The notes: a model not told the origin generated them from the letters alone. DNA of 64,000 bases from Bemisia tabaci (GCF_918797505.1 NC_092801.1:20460116-20524115), one strand, 5' to 3'; positions 21,623 through 33,205 are shown, counted from the stretch's first letter. Numbers and translations: made by a program.

Positions 21623-22185
21623 CAGTGGAGCAATACTCATCCAGCTTTGCTGCCTTGAAGGTGTGTAGGCTCGAAGGTTCATCTGGCACACGCCAAAAAA
21701 TGCACCAGTTGAACCTTGCGAGTGCATGGAATGAACGGAGAAGAGCATCGAAGACAACTGGAAGCCGCTGCATGCCATTAATATGCCAGGTGCATGGTGT
21801 GGGTCTCTTGTACAGAGTTGGAGGTCGAAATCAGTGATTTCGTTCCGAGTACCTGAGTGTCATTTTGAACGAAAAAATCACTGGACTGATAGTCAGGGCG
21901 AGGACAGTATATTTCAGGGACCCTGAAGTTTTTATAAAATCTTGGTACACAAGTTTTTCTCTTTTAATTTTTCGATTTTCCAAGTTTTTCTCTTTTCCAA
22001 GCTTTTCTAACTCCACACACAGTGAGATAATGAAACTGAAATATTATGTTAAAATGAGAAGTAGAACACAAAGTAACCTAAACGCGCGGAGGATATTTTT
22101 TTGTTACTTTTACTTCGGATTATATTTGCCAAGTCTATTGGCTGAAAAATTGCAACCTCGTTAAAAATCAAGCACGAGCCGCCAG
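21623..22185. other. Unassigned DNA
   Basis: The 85-, 61- and 99-codon ORFs (21580-22164) show no recognisable domain. Confidence 0.4.
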
Positions 22186-22254
22186 GATCAAACCTCGATC
22201 GCATGAGTGATATCCCGCTACGTTAACCACTTACAAGGCGGAACCTCTGAGTGA
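22186..22254 (-). repeat. tRNA-like (possible SINE) remnant
   Basis: The minus strand reads GTAAGTGGTTAACG (A-box-like) and, about 30 bases later, GAGGTTTGATCCTGG (B-box-like). The spacing suits a pol III internal promoter. No clean cloverleaf or anticodon arm can be drawn, so this is not called a functional tRNA. Confidence 0.35.
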
Positions 22255-22523
22255 CACGGAAAGAAACAACAGTACATTAGTTCAGCAGGAAACTTTCTTG
22301 ACCCCTTTTTTGAAAAATCTACGGTTTCTGAAGATTTTACCAAAAATTTGGTCGATCAACTAAATCCCTTTGGTGATCTGACTGAAAAAAATGTCACCCA
22401 AAGAAACTCGAAGTAACCATAAAAACGGAAAATTTTAACTGTGTAGATAACATTTCAGAGACGATACGCACATTGAGACCTTTTAAAAATCAAATTCCAT
22501 CGTTTCAAAAGGTGTTTAAGTTT

Positions 22524-22774
22524 GCCATGCTAAGGGAGAACGCCGTATGAACCATCAGGCGTTGCCAAATTACCTTTGATAAAACACGAATTTCTTGGTG
22601 AACTTTTGAATATTTTCCTTCCAATTTTTCAGATAATTTTGTTCGCAATTTCGCCTAAATTTCCTGAAAATTTCAAGGAAAAATATTAAAAACTTTCCTC
22701 AAAAATAAATGTTTTATCGAAGGGAATTTGGCAACTCTCGAATGTTCATACGGCGTTCTTCCTTAGCACGGCAG
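22524..22774. mobile_element. M3 MITE copy
   Basis: Ends GCCATGCTAAGGGAG and TTCCTTAGCACGGCAG, 251 bp, with inverted GTTGCCAAATT arms. It is non-coding. Confidence 0.85.
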
Positions 22775-23480
22775 AAGTGTGCGTAGGACACACTTCTGCA
22801 TTACATCGTCTGTGTAGTTCATCGACATGACATACTTTAGAAAGGACTTCATGGACATACTTTAGGGATTAAGGAGAGAGAGAGCAGTACGGAGTTAGGT
22901 TCTTTGAATGCATCATAATGTATAATCATTTATGGCCCTTTACCACTCTAGCTTCATCTGCATCTTCCCTTAAATTTAAATTAGATGGGAAAATCAAGTT
23001 CTAGAGGCTCACGTTGAAATAAGGACTGTGTCGGATTTTGGTTTGCAGATTGTGGCGATTGCAGAAAATGAACGGAAAAATCTCCTCGTTCTATATGCAA
23101 AGCCTCATCGTATCGAAAAATCAGTCGGACGAATTTTGATCTATTGGCATTTCGAATTTTTATTCGCTCATTTGTCGATTCCCGTTAAATTATGAGTGAC
23201 GTATCCGTGGAAACTTATCCCCGTGTACAAAGTAGGATGAATACATAAAAAAGAAAACCGGTTACCATTAGGTATTAAATAGAGGGGCATATAAGGTTTT
23301 CCATTGCCCATTAGTCTACAAAGGAAGCTCATCTGGTGACAATTCGTCATTCTTCGGCACAAGATTATGGGATAGGAAATACTTATCTACTAATACTGTT
23401 GCCACACATGCAATAGCTAAAAAGCTCAGCAAAAATTTGCGGGTATAATGCTTTTTAATGAGAAAAGACCAGAAGAGGTG
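22775..23480. other. Unassigned DNA
   Basis: No gene or clear repeat over about 700 bp. Short minus ORFs at 23168-23501 have no recognisable motif. Confidence 0.4.
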
Positions 23481-23744
23481 ATATCGGCGGTAAAACTGCA
23501 AAAATGCGTAGGTATCTCGGTTGCAGTGTTTTGAAATCTAAACTCCTATTTAATTTTTGAAAGGCGACCGCACCTACATCATCGCTCGAAGTTTTCGCAG
23601 AATATTTTTTATAAGAAGAGGAAAAATTACTGACATTTTCAAAACATTACGTTCAGTAGTTTTCCATGTGGATAATTAAGTATGACAGGAAGTCGCAACG
23701 TTGCAAACCGAGAAATGCATTTCTGCAGTTTCACTATCGATATG
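23481..23744. mobile_element. F8 MITE (ATCGACGGT ends)
   Basis: The arms ATATCGGCGGTAAAACTGC and GCAGTTTCACTATCGATAT are inverted, with TGACAGGAAGTCGCAACG and GCAAACCGAGAAA inside the right arm. Copies are at 42454-42714 and 44968-45228. It is non-coding. Confidence 0.75.
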
Positions 23745-24424
23745 TTCATGACAAACTAAAATAACTCAATTAGCATTAATGAAAGCTGATTTTTCCAAAT
23801 TTACTTGACTCAAAAAAGTGCAGTTTCCTCAACTTTTACTTTTGAAATTTTAATGAGCGTACTTTTACACCCAAAAACTTCTCAATGGTTTTCATATCAC
23901 TTGGAGTTCGTGAAAGACTCGGCCACTCTTGTAACCTTGGTTGTAATTACTGTAAAGAATCTCCGCTCATCGAGAATCTCCAGTCTCGGTGATTTTTCCT
24001 TTATTTTAAAGCTCCCGGGTTTTCAAAAAAAATAAATTCCTCAAAACCCCACTGACCAGTGAGCGATTCTCAACCACGTGGTAAAGTCTCCAGCTGGTCG
24101 TATTTTTTGTTTTTCTACTAAATAAAATTCGACCGTCAAAACATGATTCCGCGTACGGGAAAGTGACCCACTTCGTCCACTTTCTTCTCACTCGACGTTT
24201 GTAAAAAAAAATCGCGATGCGTGGTACTCGGAACTCGGAGACATTAAGTTGGACCGCGCAGAAAGGAACTAAGCCACATCACCTATCACCAAATTTAACT
24301 GGACAGTTTAATTTTTTACGAGAGAATTGAATTTAATTTGTTGTGTGGATTCCTTTGAAAATTTCAAGGAATTTGCATCATACCATGCAGAAAATTCATT
24401 GACATTTGCACAAAAATCCGCACT
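23745..24424. other. Unassigned DNA
   Basis: No gene or clear repeat. The short ORFs have no recognisable domain. Confidence 0.4.
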
Positions 24425-24734
24425 GGAGTCCCTTTATATTGAGAGTTAAGACAATTAGAATCCATTTCTAATTGGTTCCCGTATTTTAGGCCTTCACAGT
24501 GTCACAAGCGGGAATAGAGATTACATTTTCACCGATTGCAAAGATTACAAACTGGACTGGACCAGGGAATTACGGGTTCGGCAAGGAACAAACTGAATGA
24601 GAGAAGGAACGGATAAAGGAATTGGAGAATGGGCCAATCATAGATTACGAAAAACTTTCAATTTGTGTAATCTGTATTCCCGTTTGTGACTCCATGAGGG
24701 GGAGTTGTCTTAACTCTCAGTAGAAAGGAACTCT
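24425..24734. mobile_element. F5 foldback copy
   Basis: It starts GGAGTCCCTTTATATTG and ends AGAAAGGAACTCT. Inner arms GGTTCCCGTATTTTAGGCC and GTTTGTGACTCCATGAGG match the 11091 copy in inverted orientation. Confidence 0.75.
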
Positions 24735-24759
24735 AATCCGCACAACCGTTTTCATCAGT

Positions 24760-25060
24760 GGTGCAATTTCCCGGAATTAATTCCGAAATTCGGAACTTTT
24801 CAAGTAATCGGAACTTTTCCCGGAATGTTCTAAATCCCCAGAGTTTTCAACTATTTTCGGAGTTCGCAGTTTTTCCCAGATTGACCGTTTATTTGATCAA
24901 ATTTAAGAACTTTTTGGTCAAATTTCACGATTGCGGAACTAAATCCGGACGTATTCCGGAATTTTTCCCCGGAATATCTTATAAAATCGGCATTTTTCTC
25001 GGAACTTCGGAAAATCGGAATATGGTTCCGGAAATCGGAATTATTTCGGAATCTTTTGAT
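24760..25060. repeat. Degenerate CGGAA/TTCCG word repeat
   Basis: TTCCCGGAA, CGGAACTTTT, TTCCGGAA and AATCGGAA recur without a fixed period, in a mixed direct and inverted arrangement. Confidence 0.6.
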
Positions 25061-25554
25061 AAAATAAAATGGCAGCACTGGTTTTCATGTTAAAAATCAA
25101 ACTGCTCGATAAAATCTGGCAATCTCTGACGTGGCTTGGTTCCTCTCTGCCGAACGCGGTCCAGTTAGAGTGGGACAAAGGCTGCAAAAAAGCTCTGTGG
25201 CTTGACGGAGGGGACCTGTCGAATATGAGTTGAAGCGAAGAGACTCGAGCGAGCTGGAAGGATGTGAGGATAATCAGTTGTGTAATCGGGTTGGTAGCTG
25301 CCTCCTGGTCGCACTCATCCTCCTGCTGACAAAACGGTGCAAGCGGAACACGCTTTGCTGCCACAATGACCGAGAACTTTCGACGAACGAACTTTCATAT
25401 CTTAAAAAGTTAAAAGTTAAATTGTTTACTCACTTGCACGTTTTTTAATTATTTTTTCGCAGACGCGTTTCGGTCAGTACGGACCATTTTCGATGCTCGA
25501 TCGCGACTGATTTATAGTACTGACTGATAGTAGTAGACTGATTTATAGCTCGCG
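25061..25554. other. Unassigned DNA
   Basis: Opposing ORFs (25041-25364 minus, 25230-25448 plus) have no recognisable domain. A CAGACGCGTTTCGGTC stretch near 25462 is unassigned. Confidence 0.4.
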
Positions 25555-25915
25555 GGGTAAAGCTCCCCGGAAGTATTTCATATCTTATTAATAGTTAAAT
25601 AATAACACTAAAATGCAATTTTAGAATTGACTAACTAATAATCTTAATAAATGAAGTGCCCCATAAAAGGGTTAAGTTGTAAATTTAATTATGAGTTTAA
25701 ACTACTTTATTAAAATTTAAACCACCAAATATAATTATAATTTTGAAAATTATTAGTTTAACTTAACTTAAAAGTTTAATAAAATATAAATATAATTAAA
25801 TAAGATATTAAAAATATAAATCTTGATAATCTAAATTTAAGAAAATTACTAGTTTATCACTTTATTAATCTACTTTTTAATCATCTACATTCTTTTTATC
25901 ATTAAATTGCTTTGT
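25555..25915. repeat. AT-rich low-complexity stretch
   Basis: About 360 bp of TTAATTTAAA-like DNA with no ORF and no fixed period. Confidence 0.6.
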
Positions 25916-26411
25916 GTCCTGCGGACTGATTATTGAGATTGGTAGACAAAGCTATAGACAAAGAAGAGAAAAATGATGTGGAGGGATCTTATTGGGGGAA
26001 GCTTTCGAAAGATGACGTGTAACTGTTTTTGAGTGAATGAATACAGTGAGTGAATGTCGCACAAAACTTGGCAACACTGCAATGCAATGCACCGCCTGAC
26101 TCTTATTACCTACTTAAATTGTGAGGAAGATAACAGCAACAATTGAAATGAGTTCTTGATTAAGATAGTTACATGCGACGACGATGATTATGGCAATAAC
26201 GAAGGAGAGAAAAATATGAATTGTGCTGATGAACACGATGATCCAAAATATGGAATAAGGGATCAAGGGGGTGATAAAACAGGAGATTATGACAATAATT
26301 ATGATGTTGGTGCAAGAAAAGAGGATAAAGACTGAAAAGAGAAAGAGTTTAAAAAGAAGTGGAAACCCGAAGAATGAGAGCGGAAATAAAATTTTGAATA
26401 AATGCCAAAAT
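25916..26411. other. F9 fragment, then AT-rich DNA
   Basis: 25919-26000 is the left end of an F9 repeat (GCGGACTGATTATTGAG, AGACAAAGAAGAGA). The rest is purine-rich on the plus strand and makes a hydrophobic minus ORF (26114-26491) that is not credible as a protein. Confidence 0.45.
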
Positions 26412-26485
26412 TTGGTGAGCTGGTGATGACCATTCACCGAGTAAATCACTGAGCTAGATGGTTCAAATCCTGACGACATCCAAAT
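26412..26485 (+). repeat. tRNA-like (possible SINE) remnant
   Basis: A-box-like GGTGAGCTGGTGATG and B-box-like GGTTCAAATCC are spaced like a pol III promoter. No folded tRNA with a clear anticodon can be drawn. Confidence 0.35.
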
Positions 26486-26766
26486 TCGCATGAAAAGAAA
26501 AATGAAGTTGCTGATTTAACAATTTTGTAGTCAATAAAAGTGTTCGACATGTATCAATGTAGATTTTACCATAAAAAACTGCTAATTTAACCACCCTTGT
26601 GATAAACTAGCTCTTCAATATTGTAAAATGTATATTTGAAAAATGTCGGACACATATTTTAATAATTAAGTTTTAAATCAGCAATCCATTTTTTCCCGTG
26701 TAAATCGTGTGTCTCCTTAAGGAAAGAAGATGTTTAAGAGACGATTATGAACAGAACTTGAAAATT

Positions 26767-27039
26767 GCGGGCTGATTGTTGACATTTTTAGACCAAGCGA
26801 TGGACAAAGAAGACACAGAGAGTAAGGAGCGATGTTATTGGTTGAAATGGGAGGTTCCTTTAGACTAAGGAAGAAGATGATGGACAAACTATAGGGTCTC
26901 TTGTGGGCTGCCGTTAGCTAGTCTATTACCTACATCCTCTGTCCATTGCGACCACCTGCTTCTACCGATAGGATCTCTCCATATCCCTTTTGTCATCTTT
27001 GTCCATAGCTTTATCTATCAATTTCAGCAATCAGCCCGC
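26767..27039. mobile_element. F9 repeat, uninterrupted copy
   Basis: Ends GCGGGCTGATTGTTGA and TCAGCAATCAGCCCGC are inverted. It contains the site AAGATGATGGACAAACTAT, the empty-site equivalent of the filled copy at 12134-12802. A second partial left end follows at about 27048-27075. Confidence 0.8.
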
Positions 27040-27075
27040 TGTGAGCTGATTGTTGAAATTTATAGACAAAGCTTG

Positions 27076-27427
27076 TGGCGAATAATGAATGAGCACCATC
27101 CGGCTGTCGCCGGGTCAAAGGTCATCGATAATGTGCGGAAGTCGGGCCCCGGACCAGTGACCAACATTTCGAGCTCTCGGCGTGGCAACTGGGTCCCCCC
27201 ACGGGGGACCCCGGGCCCCGAGTGGGGGGCCCAACAGCGCGTAGACCCTGAATTACGAATTACAACACTTCCAGTCTGCGTTCAGTCACTGGACTGCGGC
27301 CACCGGCGCACCGCTGGAAGACCCGCCGAGCAGAGAGAAAGCAGTGACGCAACCGCTTTTACTTTCCTACTCCAGCGTTCGAGTCTCTGGCCACGTTGCC
27401 GCTCGTACACCCGAACGGACATATACT
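27076..27427. other. GC-rich segment with a strong hairpin
   Basis: Around 27190-27240 the DNA is very GC-rich and contains GGGTCCCCCC-ACG-GGGGACCC with a following GGGCCC-rich stretch, so a hairpin is likely. The 118-codon ORF (27073-27429) has no recognisable domain and starts inside F9 DNA. It could be a promoter remnant. Confidence 0.4.
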
Positions 27428-28094
27428 AGAGTACCTGTATACGGGAGAGTATTGCCATCTCTGTGCCGCTCTCTGATTGGCTCATCAGTTTAAGGCTCGC
27501 AGGAAAAAAAGTCGCTTGGATCTGACTCTTAATAACATTGACGAGAAAGAATACTCTTGATTCAATCCGATTTTTCCTTGAATCGAAGAGCCGAGCCTCT
27601 TAATCTAAGTGGATTTCTTTTTGATTCGAGCAAAAAGTCCGATTGAATCAAGAGTATTTTTTCTTGTCGGTGTTTTTAAGAGTCTGGACTCGAGATTCAA
27701 GGGACTTTTTTTTCTAGTGATGGAGCTCCAAAGTTGGTCCAATGTAAATAAACCCGACCCAGAGGAACACGTATTATCGGCTAAGAAACGAATGATAATC
27801 ACACTCAAAGCTTAATTTTCTGCACAAATATTCATCAAAGTTCGATCCGAACTCAATTCAGAAGTTGGATATAAAAAATTTTCTATCACACCCAAAATCA
27901 CGTCTGGGACTTTGTGAAACTTTTCCAGCATCTTCTTTGTTTACGTCGGGCCAAACTAGGAGCGGAGGGGCTGGGGTTTGTTTACATTGGGCCAACTCTG
28001 GGGCTCCATGATAACTGACCAATCAGAGAGCGGCATACTTTTTCTGTAGGAAAAGGATTGAGATGACAATATGCTCTCCCGTATACAGGCACTC
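27428..28094. mobile_element. Foldback (AGAGTACCTGTATACGGG ends) carrying FB1
   Basis: The outer arms AGAGTACCTGTATACGGGAG and CTCCCGTATACAGGCACTCT are inverted, with long inner matches (GCCGCTCTCTGATTGG against CCAATCAGAGAGCGGC, and GTTGGTCCAATGTAAA against TTTACATTGGGCCAAC). An FB1 copy sits at 27500-27719. Superfamily unknown. Confidence 0.75.
27500..27719. mobile_element. FB1 foldback, nested
   Basis: A 220 bp FB1 copy with a worn left tip (CAGGAAAAAAAG) and right tip CTAGTG. It carries the ATTCAATC-type arms of the family. Confidence 0.8.
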
Positions 28095-28915
28095 TGACCA
28101 GAACCGCGTTAAGTTTGATGAAAATTCTATGCAGATACGTGGGTTTTCCTGAGCATGGCAACAGATATCGCAATGCTCCTTATTTTTGATAAATTTCATT
28201 AAAGTCGGACTGAACCAATCTGGGGACACATCTTTATCGTGCTTCTTCAAAATTAAGTTATCTATCATAGACACATTGAATGCCTCGAGTATACAGGGAC
28301 CAAATAACAGTTGCCATTGCCAAGTTTCATCGAACTACTCTTTATTTTTAGGAGGACAGTTGTACGGATTTTTTTGAAAATTTAAGGGAATTTGCTTCAT
28401 GCCACACAGGAATTTATCGAAAAACCAATGCTCCTATTCTCGCGTAAATAATGAATGTCATTCAAACTTTTCACCTTACACGTTGGAGAAACAGAATTGG
28501 TGGATCAGAGCTCAATTTTGGGTTCTAATTTGCTGAAAACCGGTTCGACTCTGATCAAAACTCATTTTAAGAGTACCGAAAGCAAACTTTATCTGAAGGT
28601 TTGGCACTACTTTTGCGCCCGAACCTCCACTGTCATTTTATTTGTGTTCGGAACTTCCGCTTTGGCGACTAACGAATCGCAACGAAGTTGTTTTTAAAGA
28701 AGGTTCGACCTATCGAAAACCAACGGATCTGATTGGTCGAATCTGGAAACAGCGGTGTCCATCGGTCTTGGTGATTGATGAGACAAACCGGGACAGAATT
28801 TCTCCAAGAAGTTCGGAACTTTAAATAAAATTAGCCTCAAGAGTTTTCTAAGGCGGCTGTTTTGTTAGGATTTTAAGAGTACCTCAAAATTTTACTTTAG
28901 GAATACGCTTTTAAC
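28095..28915. other. Unassigned DNA
   Basis: About 820 bp. The plus ORFs at 28455-28697 and 28642-28824 overlap in different frames and have no recognisable domain. Confidence 0.4.
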
Positions 28916-29080
28916 CAGTGGCGTGGCCTGCTTTGCGATGTATCGATTGTTATGGCATTTAAACTTATGGAAAATGATCGATAATCAGGGTGTTCGCAGC
29001 GAACACCTTAATAATCGATTCTTTACCACAGGTTTAAATGGCAGAACAATCGATATATTGTAAAGCACGCCACGCTACTG
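28916..29080. mobile_element. H4 hAT-type MITE with 8-bp duplication
   Basis: Ends CAGTGGCGTGGC and CACGCCACGCTACTG. The flanks CTTTTAAC and CTTTCAAC agree at 7 of 8 bases. The apex GGTGTTCGCAGCGAACACC lies at the exact centre. Confidence 0.9.
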
Positions 29081-29699
29081 CTTTCAACCACGAATCAGCA
29101 TCATCGATCCTTCATCCGTTGCCCTGGCTCTAGCCACGCTCCGTCTGCGCTCAGCCTCCGCGAGCGGCGTTGCAAAATTTAAAAGAAAATCACCGAAAAA
29201 TCTAGCGATTCCTGAGTGGGAACTTTGGATTGGGACGATATGGCATCAGTCGCGAGGCTCAGATTTGAGGTGTCTGCAATCGCGCTCCCTAGTCTATTTC
29301 CGTGTGTTCCTCCATTGTTGCCTAGTTTTAGGTTACCATAATAATAGACAGGGTCCTCGCATTGGAACCCATTGACGAGTAGAATTTTAAATTGAAGATA
29401 TAAAGGTATATTTTTAAATTAAAGATTATCAATTTTATTTAGATATATTTGGTATTTTGATCTATTTTACTTTAATACTGAACTTTTAAAGCTATTGAAA
29501 CCCCACTTTAATTAAAGAAGGGAGAAATATTTCTAAAATTTAATGATAGTTACCTGTCAAATGATGTAAACGTGTTGAAGAGTGTTGATTTGACGCGCGT
29601 TCACCTAGATTTTTTTGTGAGTGGAAGTCGAGAATTCCGCTTTTTGTGTAACTTGAGACACGAACTTCTTACTTATAAAGTTTTGTCGGTCCTCTCCAA
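29081..29699. other. Unassigned DNA
   Basis: GC-richer near 29100-29170, then AT-rich. No gene or repeat recognised. Confidence 0.4.
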
Positions 29700-29869
29700 C
29701 ATTTTTGAAATTTCTTTGAAATTTTCAAAAGATTTGGGTGAAATTGCAAACAAAAGCATCGGAAAAATTGGGAGAAAAATATTCATAAGTTTGCCAGGAA
29801 ATTCGTGTCTTATCGAAGGAAATTTGACAACGCCTGAAGGCTCATAGGCGTTTTTCCTTAGCACGGCAG
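29700..29869. mobile_element. M3 MITE, right half
   Basis: It keeps the AT-rich interior and the right end AACGCCTGAAGGCTCATAGG, then TTCCTTAGCACGGCAG. The left end is not recognisable. Confidence 0.6.
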
Positions 29870-30098
29870 TATAATTCTTCAATTGGACTACATTTTTCAA
29901 TACGGAACTACAACTCCCGGCTCATTTTGAAAACAACATAAATGTCAAAACTTTTCCCGTCCAGATAGGCGAATCTATGGATAAGCAAGAATCGGGACTT
30001 GGTTCCTTTTTGCGAAATACAGGCAAGCTCTTACCCAGTCCAGTGTTCTGTCCCCTAGGACTTCATTTCAATGCCTCGTCCTTGAATTCTACCGATTG
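29870..30098. other. Repeat fragment and unassigned DNA
   Basis: 29870-29960 resembles one arm of the 1597-1740 foldback (CAATTGGACTACATTTTTC). The rest is unassigned. Confidence 0.4.
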
Positions 30099-30259
30099 CA
30101 GTGGCAGGCATGAATGATCGATTATCGATTTTTGCCCATTTGAAGTTGTGGTAAAGAATCGATTATTAAGGTGTTCGTTGCGAACACCCTGTTTATCGAT
30201 CCTTTTTCATAGGTTTAAATGGCAGATCAATCGATAAATCGCAAAGCTCGCCACGCCAC
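30099..30259. mobile_element. H4 hAT-type MITE
   Basis: Ends CAGTGGCAGGCATG and CTCGCCACGCCAC. The apex AAGGTGTTCGTTGCGAACAC sits in the centre. The flanking 8-mers ACCGATTG and ATCGATAG agree only partly. Confidence 0.8.
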
Positions 30260-30932
30260 AGATCGATAGATGCCTCTAACAAAACGACTTAACGTAAATA
30301 GACCCTCAAACTACGGAACTTGTCATGACGAAATAAACATGCCTCCGGGCAGGCTGGAAAGCATCGGTAAAGCTCTGCACCTCCAAATACACATCCCATC
30401 TCTCTGGAAATAACAGCCGAGAGACCGCAGCCTGACAACCCTGGAAGAAGTTATTGCACTTATATTACAGTCACGCGCCATAAAGTTACGGTTGAGGGTA
30501 ACCCCGACTCCCCATCTACTGCTCCGTTGAAGCACACATAACATAGAAGTTACTTACCGATTCACTCGCCAGTAAGTGCCTCGGTTCTTCGGAAGCATGC
30601 ACTTTTTTGCCGGTTCACAAAACGGCCCCGTCCCCTCTACGCGTGCAGAACTGCAGAAAACTAATCAAACTGCATATTTGCATTACTTAGAAGTTAGAAT
30701 GTTCCATTAATTAAAGGACGCGCTGCTAAACTATGAGTCAGCGAAAACAGTGATTAGACACGCCGAATTTACTGTTCTTCTTCCAGATAAGCAATTATCG
30801 CTCGCACCCAAAGACGCATGAAAACGTCTCGAGAGATGATTCGCGAAATTACTTCTTGTAAAAACTAATTGAATGGATTCTGTTAGCGGCAATACGTCAA
30901 ATAATACGGAGGAATTTTATTGCTTTGTGTCT
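30260..30932. other. Unassigned DNA upstream of the gene
   Basis: GC-richer around 30330-30540, then mixed. It lies 2.5 kb before the first coding exon and could hold part of the gene's 5' region, but no promoter motif or exon can be pinned down. Confidence 0.35.
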
Positions 30933-31187
30933 ACTGCTGTGCTAAGGAAGAACGCCGTATAAGCTATTAGGTGTTGCAAAATTTCCTCCGATAAAATACG
31001 AATTTTCAAGGAAACTGTTGGATATTTTTCTTTAAATTTTTCAGAAAATTTTGTACACACTTTAATCTAACACATCTCAAAATTTTAAGGAATACTATGC
31101 AAAACTTTCCTCTAAAATGCATTTTTCATCTGGGGAAATTTGGCAACTCTCAAATGTACATACTGTGTTCTTCCTTACCATGGCAGT
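30933..31187. mobile_element. M3 MITE copy flanked by TA
   Basis: Ends CTGCTGTGCTAAGGAAG and CTTCCTTACCATGGCAG, with TA on both sides. ~255 bp, non-coding. Confidence 0.85.
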
Positions 31188-31589
31188 ACAGCCTGTGTAA
31201 ACAAAGAGCGTTTACGTTGCTAATTTGGCAACACGGACCGTGGTAGCGTCCCACTCGCGTTGAGGAACATTCAGTTATTTGCTTAATGGAACTCAATATG
31301 AAGTTAATCGTTTAATTGTGATTTTCGAGTTTTTGAGGCCTACTGTGCGGACCCGCAGTTCGACAGACGCCGAATACGTTAATGATGCAATGACATAGTT
31401 GCCTAACTGTGTAAGAACTAATGACCTCGCCGAAAAAATCATTTTTAAGGGGTCTCAGGCGCTAGAGATTCTTTTGGAGAACTGAATAACTTGCGCCACG
31501 ACACTTTCCATTCGCCAAAAATTTGCGCCCGGCTGGAGTGCTTGAAAGTGTGAGGGTTTTGCGATTTAAATACTGTTTTCTCTGAAAAA
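31188..31589. other. Unassigned DNA
   Basis: No gene or repeat recognised. Confidence 0.4.
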
Positions 31590-32180
31590 CTTCCGCGAGA
31601 AACACAATGGTGCGGCTGGTTTTCTCTGATATCAACTCCAAAGCTTGAAACAAGCTCTCAAATTTGAGGCCGTAATGGAGGGGACAGCCTACGCTACCCC
31701 GAGGGTTCACCTCTACATCAAGTCAAACTCTCCATGCAAAGATAGAGAGTAATTTCATTAATAGGCATTTTTTTTGGTGCAAATTGAAATTTTTTCAAAA
31801 ACCGATGATAAATTACATACTTTTATTTTTTACACAAAGGCAATTTCAAGTCATTTATAATCGGTTTTTGAAAAAATTTCAATTTGCATCAAAAGAAGTG
31901 CTCATAGTGCCGATCAAGTCTTAGAGAAATTGTGCATTATGTTACAACATAGTGTACTTTGATAGGGTTGCCGTGTTTTCAGTATTGGAGTTCCCAAAGT
32001 AAGTGGCAACCCTGTCAATTTATTTGCTCCCTATCTTTGCATGGAGAATTTGGTTTGACATAGAGGTGGGCTCTTAGGATAGCTTGGGATATCACCGCCA
32101 CAACGTCTTCAACTTCGAGAACTTTTTTGAGCTTTGGAGTCGATTACCAAGAAAACCGCTGGCACCATCATGTGTCCCTT
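31590..32180. mobile_element. Two-layer inverted repeat
   Basis: An outer pair (about 31605-31665 with AATGGTGCGGCTGGTTTTC and the mirrored GAAAACCGCTGGCACCATC near 32150) encloses an inner foldback. The inner arms are TCAAACTCTCCATGCAAAG and CTTTGCATGGAGAATTTGG (about 31705-32075). The centre is rich in TTTTTCAAAAACCG and its complement. Confidence 0.65.
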
Positions 32181-32268
32181 GAAATTTTACGAGGGAATCA
32201 GTAATTAAATTGCAAATTCCTATCATCGGCGGGAGTTCGATTCAGTTTTTATTGTTCCCGAGTTGAGT

Positions 32269-32450
32269 AGAGTCCCTTTATAGGGGGGGGGGGGGGGGGG
32301 GGGGGGGGTTGGAACAAGTCGGGTGGATGCAACAAACCAGAATAAAGATAACAAAGTTTGAACGGTTTCTGTGAGCTTTTATCAACTCATTTCTGCGTTC
32401 CTCTCCTCCCTTCCCTGAACCATTGTCTGGTCGGGGATGCTAGGGTGCTT
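32269..32450. mobile_element. F5 element, left half with a G26 run
   Basis: It starts AGAGTCCCTTTATA and runs directly into 26 G residues (32283-32308), then AT-rich DNA resembling F5. The right end is missing; an M3 element follows. Confidence 0.6.
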
Positions 32451-32452
32451 CA

Positions 32453-32655
32453 CTGCCATGCTAAGAAGAAACGTCATATGAACCTTCAGGCGTTGCCAAA
32501 TTTCCTTTCATAAGCCACGCATTTCCTGCCAGACCTATGAATATTTTTCTCCTAATTTTTCAGCTAATTGTGTTCGTAATTTGATCTAAAATGTCTGAAA
32601 ATTTCAAGAAAAAATATTCGTAACTTTCCTTGAAAACAAAAAGTTTACTGAGAGG
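32453..32655. mobile_element. M3 MITE, left part
   Basis: It starts CTGCCATGCTAAGAAG and TATGAACCTTCAGGCGTTGC and continues through the typical interior, but the right end is absent. Confidence 0.65.
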
Positions 32656-33001
32656 ACCACGCACACCTCTTATGGATGCACCTGCACCTGAAAATTTTCT
32701 CGGCCATCATGTAGTCTGCAGGTTTCTATTTGGAGTTTTTATATTTTATTTTTATTCTTCCGATTGAAAGTGGCTCAGTTTTGGGCCGAAACGTATCGGA
32801 TTTTTACGTGTAATTTTCAACCTTGTTTCTCGTTTTTTCTCCTATGTTTTTAATATCACCACTGTCGCGGGCTGCTGTTTTAAAAATTTTAACCTATACT
32901 CTTCCTATAAAGGTATCCTAATTTCACTCCTGGATTTTGAAGATATTAGTGATTTTTGAGATGGTGGTCAATAATTGAAGTGAATTGTTTGTTGTGTGCA
33001 G
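32656..33001. other. Intronic or 5' DNA before exon 1
   Basis: It ends in TGTTTGTTGTGTGCAG, a plausible splice acceptor directly before 33002, so the first coding exon probably has an upstream untranslated exon that is not identified. Confidence 0.45.
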
Positions 33002-33012
33002 GCGGGAGGATC

Positions 33013-33205
33013 ATGGGTGTGGAGAAGATCGAGTTGGGAGAGAACGAGATCTCGCAGGAGGACAAAGCGGCCTGCCTGCTGCGGGAGGAGCTGCGGCTCG
33101 TGGCCAAGACGGAACTCAGGGAGGATGACGCAATCCGGACGCACGCCCTCAGACAGATGCGAGACTGGATCTCCAAACACCCAGACATCGAGTACTGCCG
33201 CACTG
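33013..33205 (+). CDS. CRAL-TRIO gene, coding exon 1
   Basis: Starts MGVEKIELGENEIS and ends YCRT plus one base. It encodes the acidic N-terminus and the beginning of the helical N-domain. Acceptor TGTGTGCAG ends at 33001; donor GTAGGG starts at 33206. Residues 1-64. Confidence 0.9.

Noticed and set aside
22186..22254. A functional tRNA gene
   Set aside because: Box-like motifs exist, but no full cloverleaf, anticodon loop or acceptor stem can be drawn.
26114..26491. A 125-codon hydrophobic minus-strand ORF that looks like a membrane protein
   Set aside because: It is the complement of a purine-rich low-complexity stretch and its start lies in a tRNA-like remnant. There is no conserved motif, so the hydrophobicity comes from composition.
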